In this document: positions 23,869 to 34,764 of the stretch, piece after piece
How positions within the stretch are numbered: position 1 is the first letter of the stretch
How the letters are laid out: each line of letters opens with the position of its first letter
NCBI GenBank assembly: GCA_021495925.1
Contig: JAKEKT010000121.1
Coordinates: forward strand, 28,844-92,843
DNA: 64,000 bases
Origin: Diplodia intermedia
Lineage: Eukaryota; Ascomycota; Dothideomycetes; Botryosphaeriales; Botryosphaeriaceae
Direction: 5' to 3'
Position numbers and translations under genes: made by a program
The notes under the pieces: model-generated
Seen by the model: only the letters and a program-made list of their open reading frames with translations
What the model was told of the DNA's origin: nothing
Databases searched by the model: none

Positions 23869-25060
23869 TTAACGGCGGTCGCGCCTGTCGTCCCGGCGGT
23901 ATTCTCTCTTCTCGCCCCTCTCGACACCGGTCTCGAGATCGGGCTCACGCTCGCGGCGGCTGCCACCGAACCAGCCCCGGCTGGGCTTCTTGGCGTGGCT
24001 GGGATGCCTGTCGGGAGCGTAACCACCCCTCTTCTCGTGGCTGTGGCGAGCCTGCTCGGGGCGCCTGGGCTCGTAGCGGTCGTGCACACCGTCACCGTTG
24101 ATGGGGCGACCTTCCTCGTCGTACTGGGCGAGGCGTTGGAGGACGTGGTCGTTCTCGCTGTCGCTGAACTCCTCGAGCACGGTGCCGGCGGGCGTGTAGG
24201 CGTCGAGCATGCTGCGGCGGTTGCGCTGCTTCTTCGACTCCTTGGGCTTGTAGATCTCGTCGAGACGCTGCTCGAGCAGGCGCACGTTCTTGGAATTGGC
24301 CTTGTACATGGCGTCCATCAGGTCACCGAGCAGGGGAACGAAACCGATCAGGAAGTCGAAGGCGATGTTGATGAGCATGTGCAGGTGCGTGCCGAAGCCG
24401 AGGTGGCACTCGACCTGCGTCATGCGCCAATATAGCATCAGCGCGAGGGCGCTATCAGCAGCGTCGCCGGCCCTGCAGGGATTGTTAGCTGCGTGGTCTG
24501 AGTGCTGATGGTGGCGAGATTACTTACGCAGGGACGAGGCCAATGACACTGCTCCAGCCGAAGCGCTGTCCGAAGAGGCTGAAAAGTGCGCAGTCGAGCC
24601 AGTAGGCGCGCTGGCGGGCTTTTGCGAGTACAATGGCGTCGTGTTCGGGAATGTAGTCCGGGATTTGCTTCTTGACCTTCTTCATCTTGCCGTTGGGCTT
24701 GCGAGGGTCCTTCGGGACCATCTCGTAGTACGGGTCCTGTAAGATAACATTAGCCTCAAGTCCGTTCATTCATGTCGCTTCCGTTGATCGTTTCTAATGA
24801 TAGAGAAGGTGCACAGGCGAGAGATCTAGGGGGAGAACAGGCCACAGAATCGTGGCTTGAAACGCGTAAACTCCCCCAAATGACTGCGCCTGTCGCCATC
24901 TCTTTTTCCTTTTTCCCTCTTGGTTGCAATTGCGCTCGCAAAGTGCCGGGAGTCGAATGGCGGGGCAGCTTACGTAGGGAGTGACATCCTTGTCCTTGTA
25001 CTTGTCCATCTGCTTGCCCAGCATCTTCTTCGCCGCGTATTTTCCGACGACGGCAGCCAT
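23869..25060 (-). CDS. DUF4112-domain membrane protein
   Basis: Exons 25060-24974, 24736-24528 and 24472-23869 give 299 aa. The introns are 237 bp and 55 bp; the first is long for this window but has clean GTAAGC..TTACAG ends. The join of exons 2 and 3 restores GWSSVIGLVPAAGDAADSAL, and the later LINIAFDFLIGFVPLLGDLM segment completes the paired glycine/aspartate membrane motifs of DUF4112. The following DAMYKANSKNVRLLEQRLDE is also typical. Short basic N-terminus (MAAVVGKYAAKKMLGKQMDK). The C-terminal 110 residues are charged, rich in Arg/Glu/Asp, and probably disordered. Function of the family is not established. The CCTGCAG acceptor was chosen to keep frame. Confidence 0.88.
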
Positions 25061-25896
25061 GGTGGATTATTGGCTTGGCGCGATAAATTAGGATACGCAA
25101 AGGAGAAAGGGGAAGTTGAGTCGACGAATGTTGGAGAGAGAGGTCGTGGAGAGCGGTCGTGGAGAGCGGTCGCAGCGAGCGCTTATATGGCAGCGTGCAA
25201 GTTTGCGGTGATGTGCGGTCTTGCTACGTCAGGCAGAGGCCCTGGCGCGATGGTTGGTTGTGGGTGGCCGCGGCCTGAAACGCCGTCTCAGAAGGCGCTG
25301 ATCCGAAAATAATTCGTCGGCGTGTAACGACGGAGACGCGCGCGTGGAACGAGCTCTGCGAGGAAGACAGCGGTGCACAACAAAGGGACCGGTGAGCTTT
25401 GCGACAGTAGAGAGGCGAGAGAAGGCGTTTGTTAAGTAGCAGAGTGCACAAAGCAGGATGGCCGGCAGATGACGTTCTTGGCCGTCCAAGCTCCACTCGG
25501 CTTGCTCTCCTGCCGCACCCAGACCTGCAACCTTAATTCGCCATGATCGCCGCGGAAAAAGTGGCGGTGCAGCGCCACTGCCAAGCCCGCGCGTTGTGGC
25601 GCGTGCACGCGGCCACGCAGTTCGTTAAGCGTCGCTGCTACTCGCCCGAGCCTGGAGCTGCCACACCACCCACACATCGACGCCGCCAACTCACCCCGAG
25701 CACCGGCGACCCCGCCTAGACCCGTGGCTGCACCGCCCCGGTCCTCAACACTTTCGCTCGCTCTGTCCGAGACGCGGCTACCGTCGCCTGCATCCCCCGA
25801 TCCCGCTGCGCGCCCCGCAGCTCCCGCGCAAACGCGCCCCGGTCTCGCTACCCTGCTCCACCCGCCGTGCGGATATGCCCAGCGACACCGGTCAGG
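25061..25896. other. divergent promoter, DUF4112 gene / dcp2
   Basis: 836 bp between the two start codons, GC-rich near dcp2. Overlapping short ORFs without motifs. Imperfect tandem repeats of GTGGAGAGCGGTC at about 25145-25172. Confidence 0.4.
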
Positions 25897-28719
25897 ATGG
25901 CAGAAACAAAGATGCAGCTAGTTGATTGTAATGCGAACCGCCCGCGCCGCAAACTCTTGGGCTTTTACGGCTGATCGCTGCGTGACCTAGGGCTCGATGA
26001 TCTGTGTGTGCGCTTTATCATCAACCTCCCCAAGGAAGAACTCGAGTCTGTAGAGCGGATATGCTTCCAGGTCGAGGAGGCTCATTGGTTCTACGAGGAC
26101 TTTATCCGCCCCCTCGACCCTTCGCTCCCGTCCATGAGCCTGAAGCAATTCTGCCTGCTGATATTCCAGCATTGCCCGCTCTTCTCCGAGTACGCCGAAA
26201 GCTATTATTCCGCAGCCTACTCCGAGTTCCTGGCTTACAAAACCCGCGTCCCCGTTCGTGGCGCTATCCTGCTTAACGATGCTATGGATCATGTTGTCCT
26301 TGTCAAAGGATGGAAGAAAGGCGCAAGATGGAGCTTTCCGCGAGGCAAAATAAACAAAGATGAGGATGATCTCGACTGCGCTGTCAGAGAAGTCTACGAG
26401 GAGACAGGTTTCGACGCTCAGGAGGCTGGCCTGATCAAGGACCACTCTCAGATGAAGTACATTGAGGTTTCAATGCGAGAACAGCACATGCGGCTGTACG
26501 TCTTCCGTGGTGTCCCCATGGATACCTACTTTGAACCACGGACGCGGAAGGAGATCAGTGTAAGTCTCAGAAGTCCCTGGTCCTGGGAGTGTTGATGATC
26601 CTGATGATAGCAGAAAATATCATGGTACAAGATCTCTGAGTTGCCGACCTTGAAGAAGAGGCAGAACCAGGGACAAGGAGCTGGAGAGAACTTGTACAAG
26701 GAAAACATGTTCTACATGGTGGCACCGTTCCTTGGTCCCCTGAAGGGCTGGATCAAGCAACAGAACAAACTTGCCCGTCGTACTCAGCCTACACAAGCTA
26801 TTGTGGAACCGGTCGATGAAGAGGAAACTGCTGCGGATGAATCGGCGGCCGAGGGTACAACCCAGCACCGTGTTTCTCCAGATACCCATCTCGAGTCCTT
26901 GATCGCAGGATTACGCCAATCCAAAGCTGAACCGGACACGACAAACTTGCCTGAAGTCACAACCGCACCGGAGCCGTCACCCGATGCTGCGTCTGCCTTG
27001 AAGCGCATGTTGAGCGTCAGCGGTCAAGGAGGAATACCTCCCCAACCACCATCGGCTTCGCCGAACCCTCTTCTGGCACTTCTCCAAGGCGGGCAGGCGC
27101 AACAGATGCCGATGCCGAACCCGTCTAGCATTCCTGTGACGCCTTACGAGCAGATAAGTGCCCACCCAAGCCAACCGGAGACTCCTCATTTTCAACACCC
27201 GCGTCCACCCCAATTCTCCAACATGGCTCCACCGCCTCACTTTCCGTACTCGCCGGCTCACCAAGGGCTTCATCAACGTATCCCCATGCCACAGCCGGGT
27301 AGCGGTTACTTTGGTGGTATGCCTCCACCTCCGGCCCCAAATATCAGACCGCAGCCTCAAAATCCGAGCATTGCTACTTGGCACCCGCAGCCTCCATCTT
27401 ATCATCAACAACAATTTCCCCAGCAGGGATTCCATCCACAACCCGGCGCTCCACCCAGGCCATACCAAAGGACCGGCGACCCAGAATTTGCCCACGGCAC
27501 TCCATCTTCAGCTCCAGTGGCTCCGTCAATTCCCCCGCCATCGAATCTTCCTGCGCCCAAGCTTAATGCGCATACCTTGAGTCTTCTGAACGCGTTCAAG
27601 GGTGAAGAATCTGCAGCCCAACAGTCTGTAGCTCAGCTGCCTTCTCCGCAGCCAGCCCTCAGGCCGTTCACCGCGGCTTCAGAGATTTACAGCTCCAATC
27701 GTCCTCACCATCAACAGTCCTCTGGACCCATTCCAGAAGTACCTCAAAATGACAGGGCCAACGAAATGGCGTCGGGCGTCAACTACATGGATGGTCAGCC
27801 TCCCCCGGTTGCGTTCGCGAACAAGCCAAGGACTGCTCAAGCGGATGCTTTGTTGGGTCTTTTCCGAAAGCCCTCAGTATCTGGTCCAGTCTCACCACCG
27901 CAAGAAATGCCTGCACAGAGTTTGGTTCCTGAGCCAGCCGAATTATCAGCGCAAAGCCCAAGCATTGATCGCCAGCAGCTTGTGCACCCTGGCTCGCAGA
28001 GTGGCTATATGTCTGCCGGATCTCCCGTTCCCCCTGTCGGGACAAACAACAACAAGGCCGGAGAGACGTCAGCTACTGTATCAGGCCCTTTCAATGCCCC
28101 GGACTTCGACCAACTTCGCAAGCACACTAGGGTATCTCAGTCGAACGGACGTGCTTCACCGAGGACTCAGGGAAGACCGGCGTCCAGGCCTGAGCGCCAA
28201 GCAACGCCGCAGTTCTCCATTTTGTCGCGTCCTCGCCCGGAGGCTACTGCAACTCCAAGCCCGAAGCTTACGCCATCTGCGCCAGTTCAGCGGAGGGATA
28301 CCAGTTCGCCGAGGAACATATTGGAGGCTCCCAAGCCTTTCGCTCCCCACTTCACGCCGCAGATTCTCCGTCGCCCTCAGAATACTATGTCGCCAAACTC
28401 TTCGAGGCTCCACTCGTTCGACCGCAGGGAGAGCGCGTCTTCGGACCAGAAGTCTGCGTTGCTTTCGCTGTTCAGCAAACCCCAGACGCAGAGCCCCAAG
28501 GGTTTCCCATCTGGTGTCATCAGTCCCGTAAGCCCGCTGCCAGAGAGGCAGCAAGGGTCCGGTGGCAGGTCTCGCATCAGCAGCATTACATCGGCTCCTG
28601 GAGAAGGTCTTGGATCAAGGAGCGCTAGGGGTAGTGTTAGCGGACAGCCTACAACGCCAGTGGACAAAAGCTTCCTGCTTGGATATCTGAACGGCGTTGT
28701 CAAGGATGCGGGAAAGTAA
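25897..28719 (+). CDS. dcp2: mRNA decapping enzyme Dcp2
   Basis: Exons 25897-25927, 25991-26559 and 26614-28719 give 901 aa. The 31-nt first exon was located from the frame: MAETKMQLVD joins to WLDDLCVRFIINLP through a GTAATG donor. Residues 1-95 form the Dcp1-binding N-terminal domain (VEEAHWFYEDFIRP). The Nudix box runs from G129 (GKINKDEDDLDCAVREVYEE, then TGF), with the catalytic glutamates at 144, 147 and 148. Box B follows (KISWYKISELP). The long Pro/Gln/Ser-rich tail is disordered and holds several short leucine-rich helices (NPLLALLQGG about 350, TLSLLNAFK about 520, ALLGLFRKP about 612, ALLSLFSKP about 815, FLLGYLNGV near the end). In yeast such motifs bind Edc3 and Pat1. Removes the m7G cap in cytoplasmic P-bodies. 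Confidence 0.96.
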
Positions 28720-29098
28720 TAGCATTAAATGACTGGAACGGCCGGCTCGGAAAATGGAATAACGATGGTGGATTAACGTACGGATTGAAATCGGCATGAT
28801 TGTATAGCGATAGCCAGTGTAGAAGGCAAAGCTCACAATCATCTTTGCCTCTGAAAGGCCATAAGTTCTAGGACGCAAGTGATCGACCAATTAGGCGACC
28901 AGCTGGGCTGGGGTAGTGGATGTGTGTGTGCGGGTGTTCGGGAATTGTCAGCAAATCGGCATTTCCCGATATCAAAGCCGAAGCCCTCTATGACGAAGTT
29001 TCTTCGAGCTCGACAGCTTCTCCATCATCCATCTTCTTCCACCCACATCGCTCCGTGATACCGATCCAATTCGGCCAGTGCCTGCAGGAATTAGTGCA
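28720..29098. other. spacer between dcp2 and iba57
   Basis: 379 bp holding the dcp2 3' end and the iba57 promoter. Nothing distinctive apart from a short GT-rich tract at 28920-28937. Confidence 0.4.
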
Positions 29099-30640
29099 AT
29101 GCTCTCCCGCCCGAGTGCTGGCAGCAGCGCAGCGGCCGCCCTGCTCAATGCCAGCAACCCGTTCATCTGCACCCGCTGCCTCCACCTCCGCCGCGCCTCT
29201 TCCGCCGCCGCCGCAACCACCACCCGCAACAACGGCCCCTCCACCATTCTTCCACGATCGACGCCGTCGCCCTCCTCCGCCCACAACACAACCCGCCTGT
29301 CCATCCGCGGCTTCGCCACAACGAGCCCGGCACGCTCATCGTCCGCAGCGCACGCCGCCAACAGCAGCAGCAGCAGCAGCAGCAGCAACGACAGATACAA
29401 CGGCAGCGGCATAACGCCCCTCCCGCACCGCCGCCTGCTCGCCCTGTCCGGCCCGGACGCGCCCAAGTTCCTGCAGGGGCTCACGACCAACAACGTGCTG
29501 GCCGGCGACGGGCGGGACGCGGCGGCGGCGGGCTGGTACACGGCGTTCCTGAACGCGCAGGGCCGGGTGCTGTACGACGCGCTCGTGTACGCGACGCCGC
29601 ACGCCGCGGGGTCGGACGGCAGCGCGGGCGACTGGGCCTGCTTCATCGAGGTGGACGGGTCGTGCGTGAACGAGCTGCACCGCCTGCTGCGGCGGCACAA
29701 GCTGCGGAGCCGCATCAAGCTGCGCGTCGTGGACGAGGGCGAGTGGGGCGTTTGGGCGGCGTGGATGGCGGACGGTTCTCCCGATGCGCTGCCGTCGTCG
29801 CTGGACAAGGCATTGACGGAGCGGAGGGTGGTGCATCTGCCCGACACGCGGGTGCCCGGGTTCGGCGGGCACAGGCTCCTGGTGCCCGGAGGACCTTCTT
29901 CTTCTTCCTCCGTCGACGAATTCTTGCCGCCGTCTTTCGCGGCGCTGGAGCGGGCGACGCCCAGAGACTACCAGGTACGCCGCTACCTGCACGGCCTGGC
30001 CGAGGGCCCGGCCGAGATGCGCGTCGAGGAGGCGCTGCCGCTCGAGAGCAACGTCGACCTCATGCGCGGCGTCGACTTCCGCAAGGGCTGCTACATCGGC
30101 CAGGAGCTCACCATCCGCACCAAGCACACGGGCGTCGTGCGCAAGCGCATCCTGCCCGTCCGGCTGTACGACCTCGACGGCGAGGAGCCGGAGCGCTTGG
30201 AGTTCGTCGAGGGTGGCGTCGGCGGCGTGAAGGGCGAGGATGTGCCGCCGGGCGTGGCGGACGTGAAGAAGATCGCCGAGGGTGCGCCGCAGGCGGATGC
30301 GGAGCAGGGCGCTGCTGCCCCGCCTCCCGCCAGGCGAAGGAAGGATGGGAGGAGCGCGGGGAAGTGGCTGGCCGGCGTGGGCAACGTCGGGTTGGCGCTG
30401 TGTCGGTTGGAAATGATGACGGATGTGAAGGTCGCGGCCGAGGGGATGGGGCCCGCGAGCGGGGGATATCAGCCCGGGATGAAGTTTGGGCTCAAGTGGA
30501 CGGTGCCGGGCGAGCAGGGCGAGCAGGGCGTGGGTGTCAAGGCGTTTGTGCCCGAGTGGCATCGGCTGAGGGTGGAGGAGGAGGCGAAGAGCAAGAAGAA
30601 GAAGATCGTCCAGAGAGAGTTTGAGCTGGACGACGAATGA
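29099..30640 (+). CDS. iba57: mitochondrial iron-sulfur cluster assembly factor Iba57
   Basis: Intronless, 513 aa from the first ATG at 29099. The first about 100 residues are Ser/Ala/Arg-rich with hardly any acidic residues, a mitochondrial presequence (LSIRGFATTSPARSSS), including a serine run coded by (CAG/AGC)n at 29362-29387. The mature domain is GcvT/YgfZ-like: LLALSGPDAPKFLQGLTTNN, then FLNAQGRVLYDALVY, and the invariant Iba57/YgfZ signature KGCYIGQE at residues 329-336. Iba57 acts with Isa1/Isa2 to build [4Fe-4S] clusters for aconitase, lipoate synthase and others. The GC content is very high, giving a 463-codon antisense shadow. A Pro/Ala-rich insert at about 390-415 looks lineage-specific. 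Confidence 0.94.
   Translation: MLSRPSAGSSAAAALLNASNPFICTRCLHLRRASSAAAATTTRNNGPSTILPRSTPSPSSAHNTTRLSIRGFATTSPARSSSAAHAANSSSSSSSSNDRYNGSGITPLPHRRLLALSGPDAPKFLQGLTTNNVLAGDGRDAAAAGWYTAFLNAQGRVLYDALVYATPHAAGSDGSAGDWACFIEVDGSCVNELHRLLRRHKLRSRIKLRVVDEGEWGVWAAWMADGSPDALPSSLDKALTERRVVHLPDTRVPGFGGHRLLVPGGPSSSSSVDEFLPPSFAALERATPRDYQVRRYLHGLAEGPAEMRVEEALPLESNVDLMRGVDFRKGCYIGQELTIRTKHTGVVRKRILPVRLYDLDGEEPERLEFVEGGVGGVKGEDVPPGVADVKKIAEGAPQADAEQGAAAPPPARRRKDGRSAGKWLAGVGNVGLALCRLEMMTDVKVAAEGMGPASGGYQPGMKFGLKWTVPGEQGEQGVGVKAFVPEWHRLRVEEEAKSKKKKIVQREFELDDE
29362..29387 (+). repeat. (CAG)n microsatellite coding a serine run in iba57
   Basis: Eight and two-thirds CAG units read in the AGC frame, so it encodes polyserine in the presumed presequence. 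Unit-number changes would be tolerated there. Confidence 0.95.
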
Positions 30641-31076
30641 GGTCGCGCTAGAATCAAATCCGTAGATCAATAATGTATCAATACTCATCAACACTCCTCT
30701 TCCGAGCACCGAAGATCCCAGGCGCAACAGCTTGCTTTTGTGGACGGCTTCGCCGTAGTAATATCACTGCTACATCTAAGAAGACTATGGCACTTCCATT
30801 CAATCGTGCCTAGCGTGAGGTTTTGCGTGGCGTAAACTCGTCTATTCATTTCGGGCGTAGATGGGCCATTGACACGGCAGCGTTGGGCGGGACCACACAG
30901 CATACAATCCAGAAAACCCATTTCCGTTTAGAACGCCAGAGAAAGACCAAAGAAATCTAATAATCCACCCACACTTTCATGTCAGCACTACAGGCGTGAA
31001 CCCACTGCTCTTTCGTTCCCCGTGTTCGGTCACCACCCGCAACTCGACAGCTCATCTTTGCAGATCAACTCTTCCA
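30641..31076. other. convergent 3' spacer
   Basis: 436 bp between converging genes. No gene or structure recognised. Confidence 0.4.
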
Positions 31077-32216
31077 CTATTGGAACATGCCCGCCTGGTC
31101 CCTCTTCCACTCGTCCAGCAGGACGAGGCACTCGACGTTGGCGTCCTCGACGATGCCGTCCATCTTGATGTCGTTCTTGTCGTAGCCAAAGGGGTCCTCG
31201 AGCTGCTCGCCGATGCCGTCGATGCCGTACAGGGTGAAGGCGATGATGGCGACGATGAGGATGCTCCACCAGCCGAACTCGTCGACGAGGCTGAAGGGCA
31301 GGACGCAGCCGTAGAGGGCGAGGACCTGCTTCATGTGGATGAGGTGGGCGACGGGGATGGGCGTGGTGCGGATGGCCTCCATGCGGCCGTACGCGGCCGT
31401 CAGCGCGTTGACCTGGACCGACAGCTGCGACGCCTGCGGGCCGTGGAACCAGCCGCGCGCGACGCCGCGCCGCACGTACGCCTCGACCAGCACCAGCAGC
31501 TGCAGCGGCAGCCCGAGCCCGCGGTCCTCGTGCGCGTAGATGTCGGGCGGCAGCAGCGCCGCGAGCTCCGGGTGCGACGACGCCGCCGGGCTCGCCCCCG
31601 ACAGCGCGTACTCGCCGCGCAGGTTGTGCTTGATGGCGTGCAGCGTCGCGACGAGCACGCGCACGACGCGCTCCGTGTCGGCGCGCTCGGCGCGCGTCGA
31701 CTCGCCCGCGGCGAACAGGTCGCCCGCGGCCGAGCCGTCGAGCGAGACGCGGCTGCTGCTGACCAGGAAGGAGCGCGTGAGGCAGCGCACGGCGGTGCAG
31801 CACTCGTTGAGCAGGTTGCGGCCCGTCCAGAAGCGGTCGTACGACGTGCCGTTGCGGAAGACGAGCATCAGGCCGACCACGATGGACAGCGACGGGATGA
31901 TGGACGACGGCAGGCCGAACTCGCCCACCGTGTTGTCCAGGTACACAATCAGCGCCGTGAAGGTGGCGTGCAGGAACACGGGCACGAAGATGGCCCCGTG
32001 GATGGCGCCCTTGATGAAGCGCAGCACCAGCGGCCACCGCCGCGGCTTCGTGCGCGTCACGTTGAAGCTCGGGTGCGTCGACGCCGTGCGCCGGTGGTGC
32101 CGCATCATGTCGGGCCTCTTGCTGGATGCTGGTGGTTGGAGCAGGCTGAAGTCTGGTCTCCGCGGCGGGGGTTGTTGATTGAACGTATTGTAGCTTGCCG
32201 CTTGCTTGTGCGACAT
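31077..32216 (-). CDS. bestrophin-like / UPF0187 membrane channel
   Basis: Intronless, 379 aa. After a Pro/Arg-rich cytosolic start it has TM1 (IHGAIFVPVFLHATFTALIV), TM2 (LPSSIIPSLSIVVGLMLVFR) followed directly by NGTSYDRFWTGRNLLNECC, which is the bestrophin-family signature, and a C-terminal pair of hydrophobic helices (LPFSLVDEFGWWSILIVAII). The conserved post-TM acidic element is IGEQLEDPFGYDKNDI. Animal bestrophins are calcium-gated chloride channels; the fungal members are uncharacterised anion-channel homologues, probably in plasma or vacuolar membrane. Missing calcium-clasp residues cannot be judged by eye. The 435- and 537-codon ORFs overlapping it are GC-driven shadows. Confidence 0.88.
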   Translation of the reverse strand: MSHKQAASYNTFNQQPPPRRPDFSLLQPPASSKRPDMMRHHRRTASTHPSFNVTRTKPRRWPLVLRFIKGAIHGAIFVPVFLHATFTALIVYLDNTVGEFGLPSSIIPSLSIVVGLMLVFRNGTSYDRFWTGRNLLNECCTAVRCLTRSFLVSSSRVSLDGSAAGDLFAAGESTRAERADTERVVRVLVATLHAIKHNLRGEYALSGASPAASSHPELAALLPPDIYAHEDRGLGLPLQLLVLVEAYVRRGVARGWFHGPQASQLSVQVNALTAAYGRMEAIRTTPIPVAHLIHMKQVLALYGCVLPFSLVDEFGWWSILIVAIIAFTLYGIDGIGEQLEDPFGYDKNDIKMDGIVEDANVECLVLLDEWKRDQAGMFQ

Positions 32217-33352
32217 GGGGTTGGCCCCAATTGCGGTCGAAGACGTGAGGAGCAGGCCAGACTGGAACAGCGAATGGAAATGACTTCAGCAGAGAGCTGC
32301 GTGGAGTGGAGAGCGGGGATAACAGTGGAAAGGGCACGCTGGAACAGACGGATGTCGTCTGGAGTGGAGAAGCGCTTCTTCACAAGCAGACGCGGGGCGG
32401 GAAGTTGCAGCGAGACAAGAAGAAGAGCTAGCTCGATCACAAGGAAGGTTACACGGCTAAGAACAGGAGGATTGCGAGGGCTTTGGCGGTCAACAAGACG
32501 GGGCGCGTCAAGCGTCCGGTGGCGTCGGATTGTTGTCAATCATCTGCTGGCGGGGGGTTTGCCTGCAGCGCTTGGCTGGGGTTCGGCGTTGCGAAACGAG
32601 GTCCGGTAGAGGCGCTGTTTCAGGCCTTTTTCTGCCGACTCGCGGCAGGGGTGGTGCGCCGTCCCGTCTGACGGGCTTGCAGCCTCACGGCCTTCCTGCC
32701 AGAATGTTGTCCGGCAGGGACATCCCAGCCTATCTTGCTGGCGAACCTCGAGAAGATGCTGTCGTGGGAAGCTAGACGAGCGAGACTTTGGTGGCGGTTA
32801 TCACGCTTCGCCGTATCAAACAGTGTGGATCTGCGACAGTCAAACTCCCCACCCGGCGAGAAGTCCGTGCAATGCCGCGTGATATCACTCGCTCTAAGGC
32901 TTGCCTGATCCCCAGCATTTGCGATAGACGATGACATCACAGAGCTCCAACGACACTTTTATTAGGAATCATCACCATATCCAACCCGAGTCCGTGGCGG
33001 ACCGTCCTGCTGATTTGCGCGGTGTATCCTCCTGTCTAATGGGGCCGCTAGAAGACTCAAAGTGAACTCTACGTCTAGAATGCACGCAAAAGTTGCCTGG
33101 GCAATGTCCTGATTTGAATCTTAGAAAAAGTCCAGTACCCTTCCTTAGCCGGCCTGCCCGGTGGAAAACGACCGGGTAAAAAGAACTCCATCCGCTAAAC
33201 TGAATGCGCTCAGTGTATAAGTGTGAGGGTATTAGCAACTTATTCGCCTCCCTCCCAAACCGCAGCATTGTTGCCGTAGTGAATAAAAAAAAAAGCCAAA
33301 CCCTATTAAACGGGACGAGCTGTGGCCCGCAGCATCCTACACCTTCGCTTCC
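32217..33352. other. spacer, 1.1 kb
   Basis: Promoter of the bestrophin-like gene on the left and 3' end of dcn1 on the right. A run of ten A residues at about 33285-33294. No gene recognised. Confidence 0.4.
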
Positions 33353-34764
33353 TTACTCCTCCATTTCCTCGTCGTCCTCCTGCTTCGCACCTCGGCCCTT
33401 TTCCGTACGGGCCCAGTCAACGAACTCGTCGATGACACCGGGCCATGCGCCGTCTTCGCTCCAGAAAGATAGCGTCTCATCCTCAAGGCTCTTCTCCGAG
33501 AAGTTGAAAAGTTGGTCCCACATGTCCTTGTTGACCGTCCGCTTCCACTTGCTCTCGAGAAACTCGATCCACCAGTCGAGCCACGGCGTCGTCTGTGTGC
33601 TCCAGTCCAGGCCCGAGGGAGAGTACAGCAGCTTCCAGTATTCGATAGCCTGCTCCAGCGGGATGGCCTTTTGGCCGGGGGGTCTAGCGACGATAAAAGT
33701 ATGCTTGTAGACGCGCTTCATGGTGTTGCGGGATGAGGAACTTGAGAGTGCGCTGCGGAGTTGGGAGACGGCGGCCTTTTGCTTGTCGATCGAGTCGGCT
33801 CTATGAAATTTCATCAGCTCAGCCTCAACCGCGACAGCCGAGTTGTAGCTGCGAATTCCCCAGACCGTGTCCCCAACTTAAGCGGGTTACTCACTGCTTT
33901 GCTGCCCACCCCTCGACAAAACCCTTACGCGTGATCTCGCCCATGGTTGGTGCCTGGACAAGCTCGAGGACGGCGAGCGAGGTGATGTCATCGAGCGGGA
34001 CGTCGAGATCTTGGAGGTACTGCATGGTGCCGTCGACGCCGACCGAGTCTTTGTCCTGCGGGTTGTCGACATACTTGTCGAAGATCTGGTTGAGATTCGC
34101 CTCGTACGCCTTTGCGCCGCCGGAGCCGCCGCCATTGTTAAAGTACCTGTTGCGTTGTTTCTTAGCGGCAGGTTGCGAAAAGCCGCTGTCAGCAGCCTTG
34201 CGGCTTGCCTTGCGGGGCGGCATTGTGCGGTGGTGAATACGCTTGTGCAAGAAGAGTCGGCGGTGTCGGGGAAGGAAAATGAAATGATGCAGGGAAGACG
34301 CGTGGTGGCGCGGCCTTGCTTTTGCGTGTCCACGCGTGGTAGGAGCGCTCGTGAGGTTCATGACTGCCTAGAACCACGCGCGAAGAGGTAAACAGCGCAC
34401 ACCGGCAACCATCTGGCAGCCGCCGTGGCGCGCTTTGAGAGCACCCTGCTCGCCTGTCTCAAGCCACCACCGTTTTTATTTTCTGCCCTTCACAGCCGGG
34501 AGCCGTTCACCCCCAGCGACCAGTCTGACAACGGGGGCTGGGGCGACGAGGAGACGAGGGGACGAGTATTGGAACGTACCCGTTGATGGCTTGCTCTGCG
34601 TTCCAGTTGTGGTTCCTGAGGATCTTGCGCTCATGTCAGCACGGGCTGCGCATAAGGTGCAACGATTGACGGCTTACCCTTGCGGCAGTGGTGCGATCGC
34701 AGCTGGTGAAGTTCACAACCTGCTGGATAGCGGACTTTTGCGCAGTCGTGTAAGCGGGCGGCAT
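33353..34764 (-). CDS. dcn1: Dcn1-like cullin neddylation factor
   Basis: Best model: exons 34764-34678, 34623-34580, 34146-33895 and 33800-33353 (introns 54, 433 and 94 bp), 276 aa, close to yeast Dcn1 (269). Exons 1-2 encode the N-terminal UBA domain (MPPAYTTAQKSAIQQVVNFT .. ILRNHNWNAEQAING). Exons 3-4 encode the potentiating-neddylation (PONY) domain, with KAYEANLNQIFDKYVDN, KDMWDQLFNFSEKSL and WSEDGAWPGVIDEFVDW. The last block is the acidic and tryptophan patch that binds the cullin WHB domain. Dcn1 acts as co-E3, promoting Nedd8 transfer from Ubc12 to cullins. The 433-bp intron is unusually long and contains an in-frame ATG (34223) that reads into exon 3, which would give a UBA-less 258-aa form. 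Confidence 0.92.

Noticed and set aside
29336..30727. 463-codon minus-strand ORF over iba57
   Set aside because: Antisense shadow of a very GC-rich gene whose sense product has the KGCYIGQE signature.
30996..32609. 537-codon plus-strand ORF across the bestrophin-like gene
   Set aside because: Composition is Val/Asp/Glu/Arg repeats typical of an antisense frame; the sense product has bestrophin motifs.
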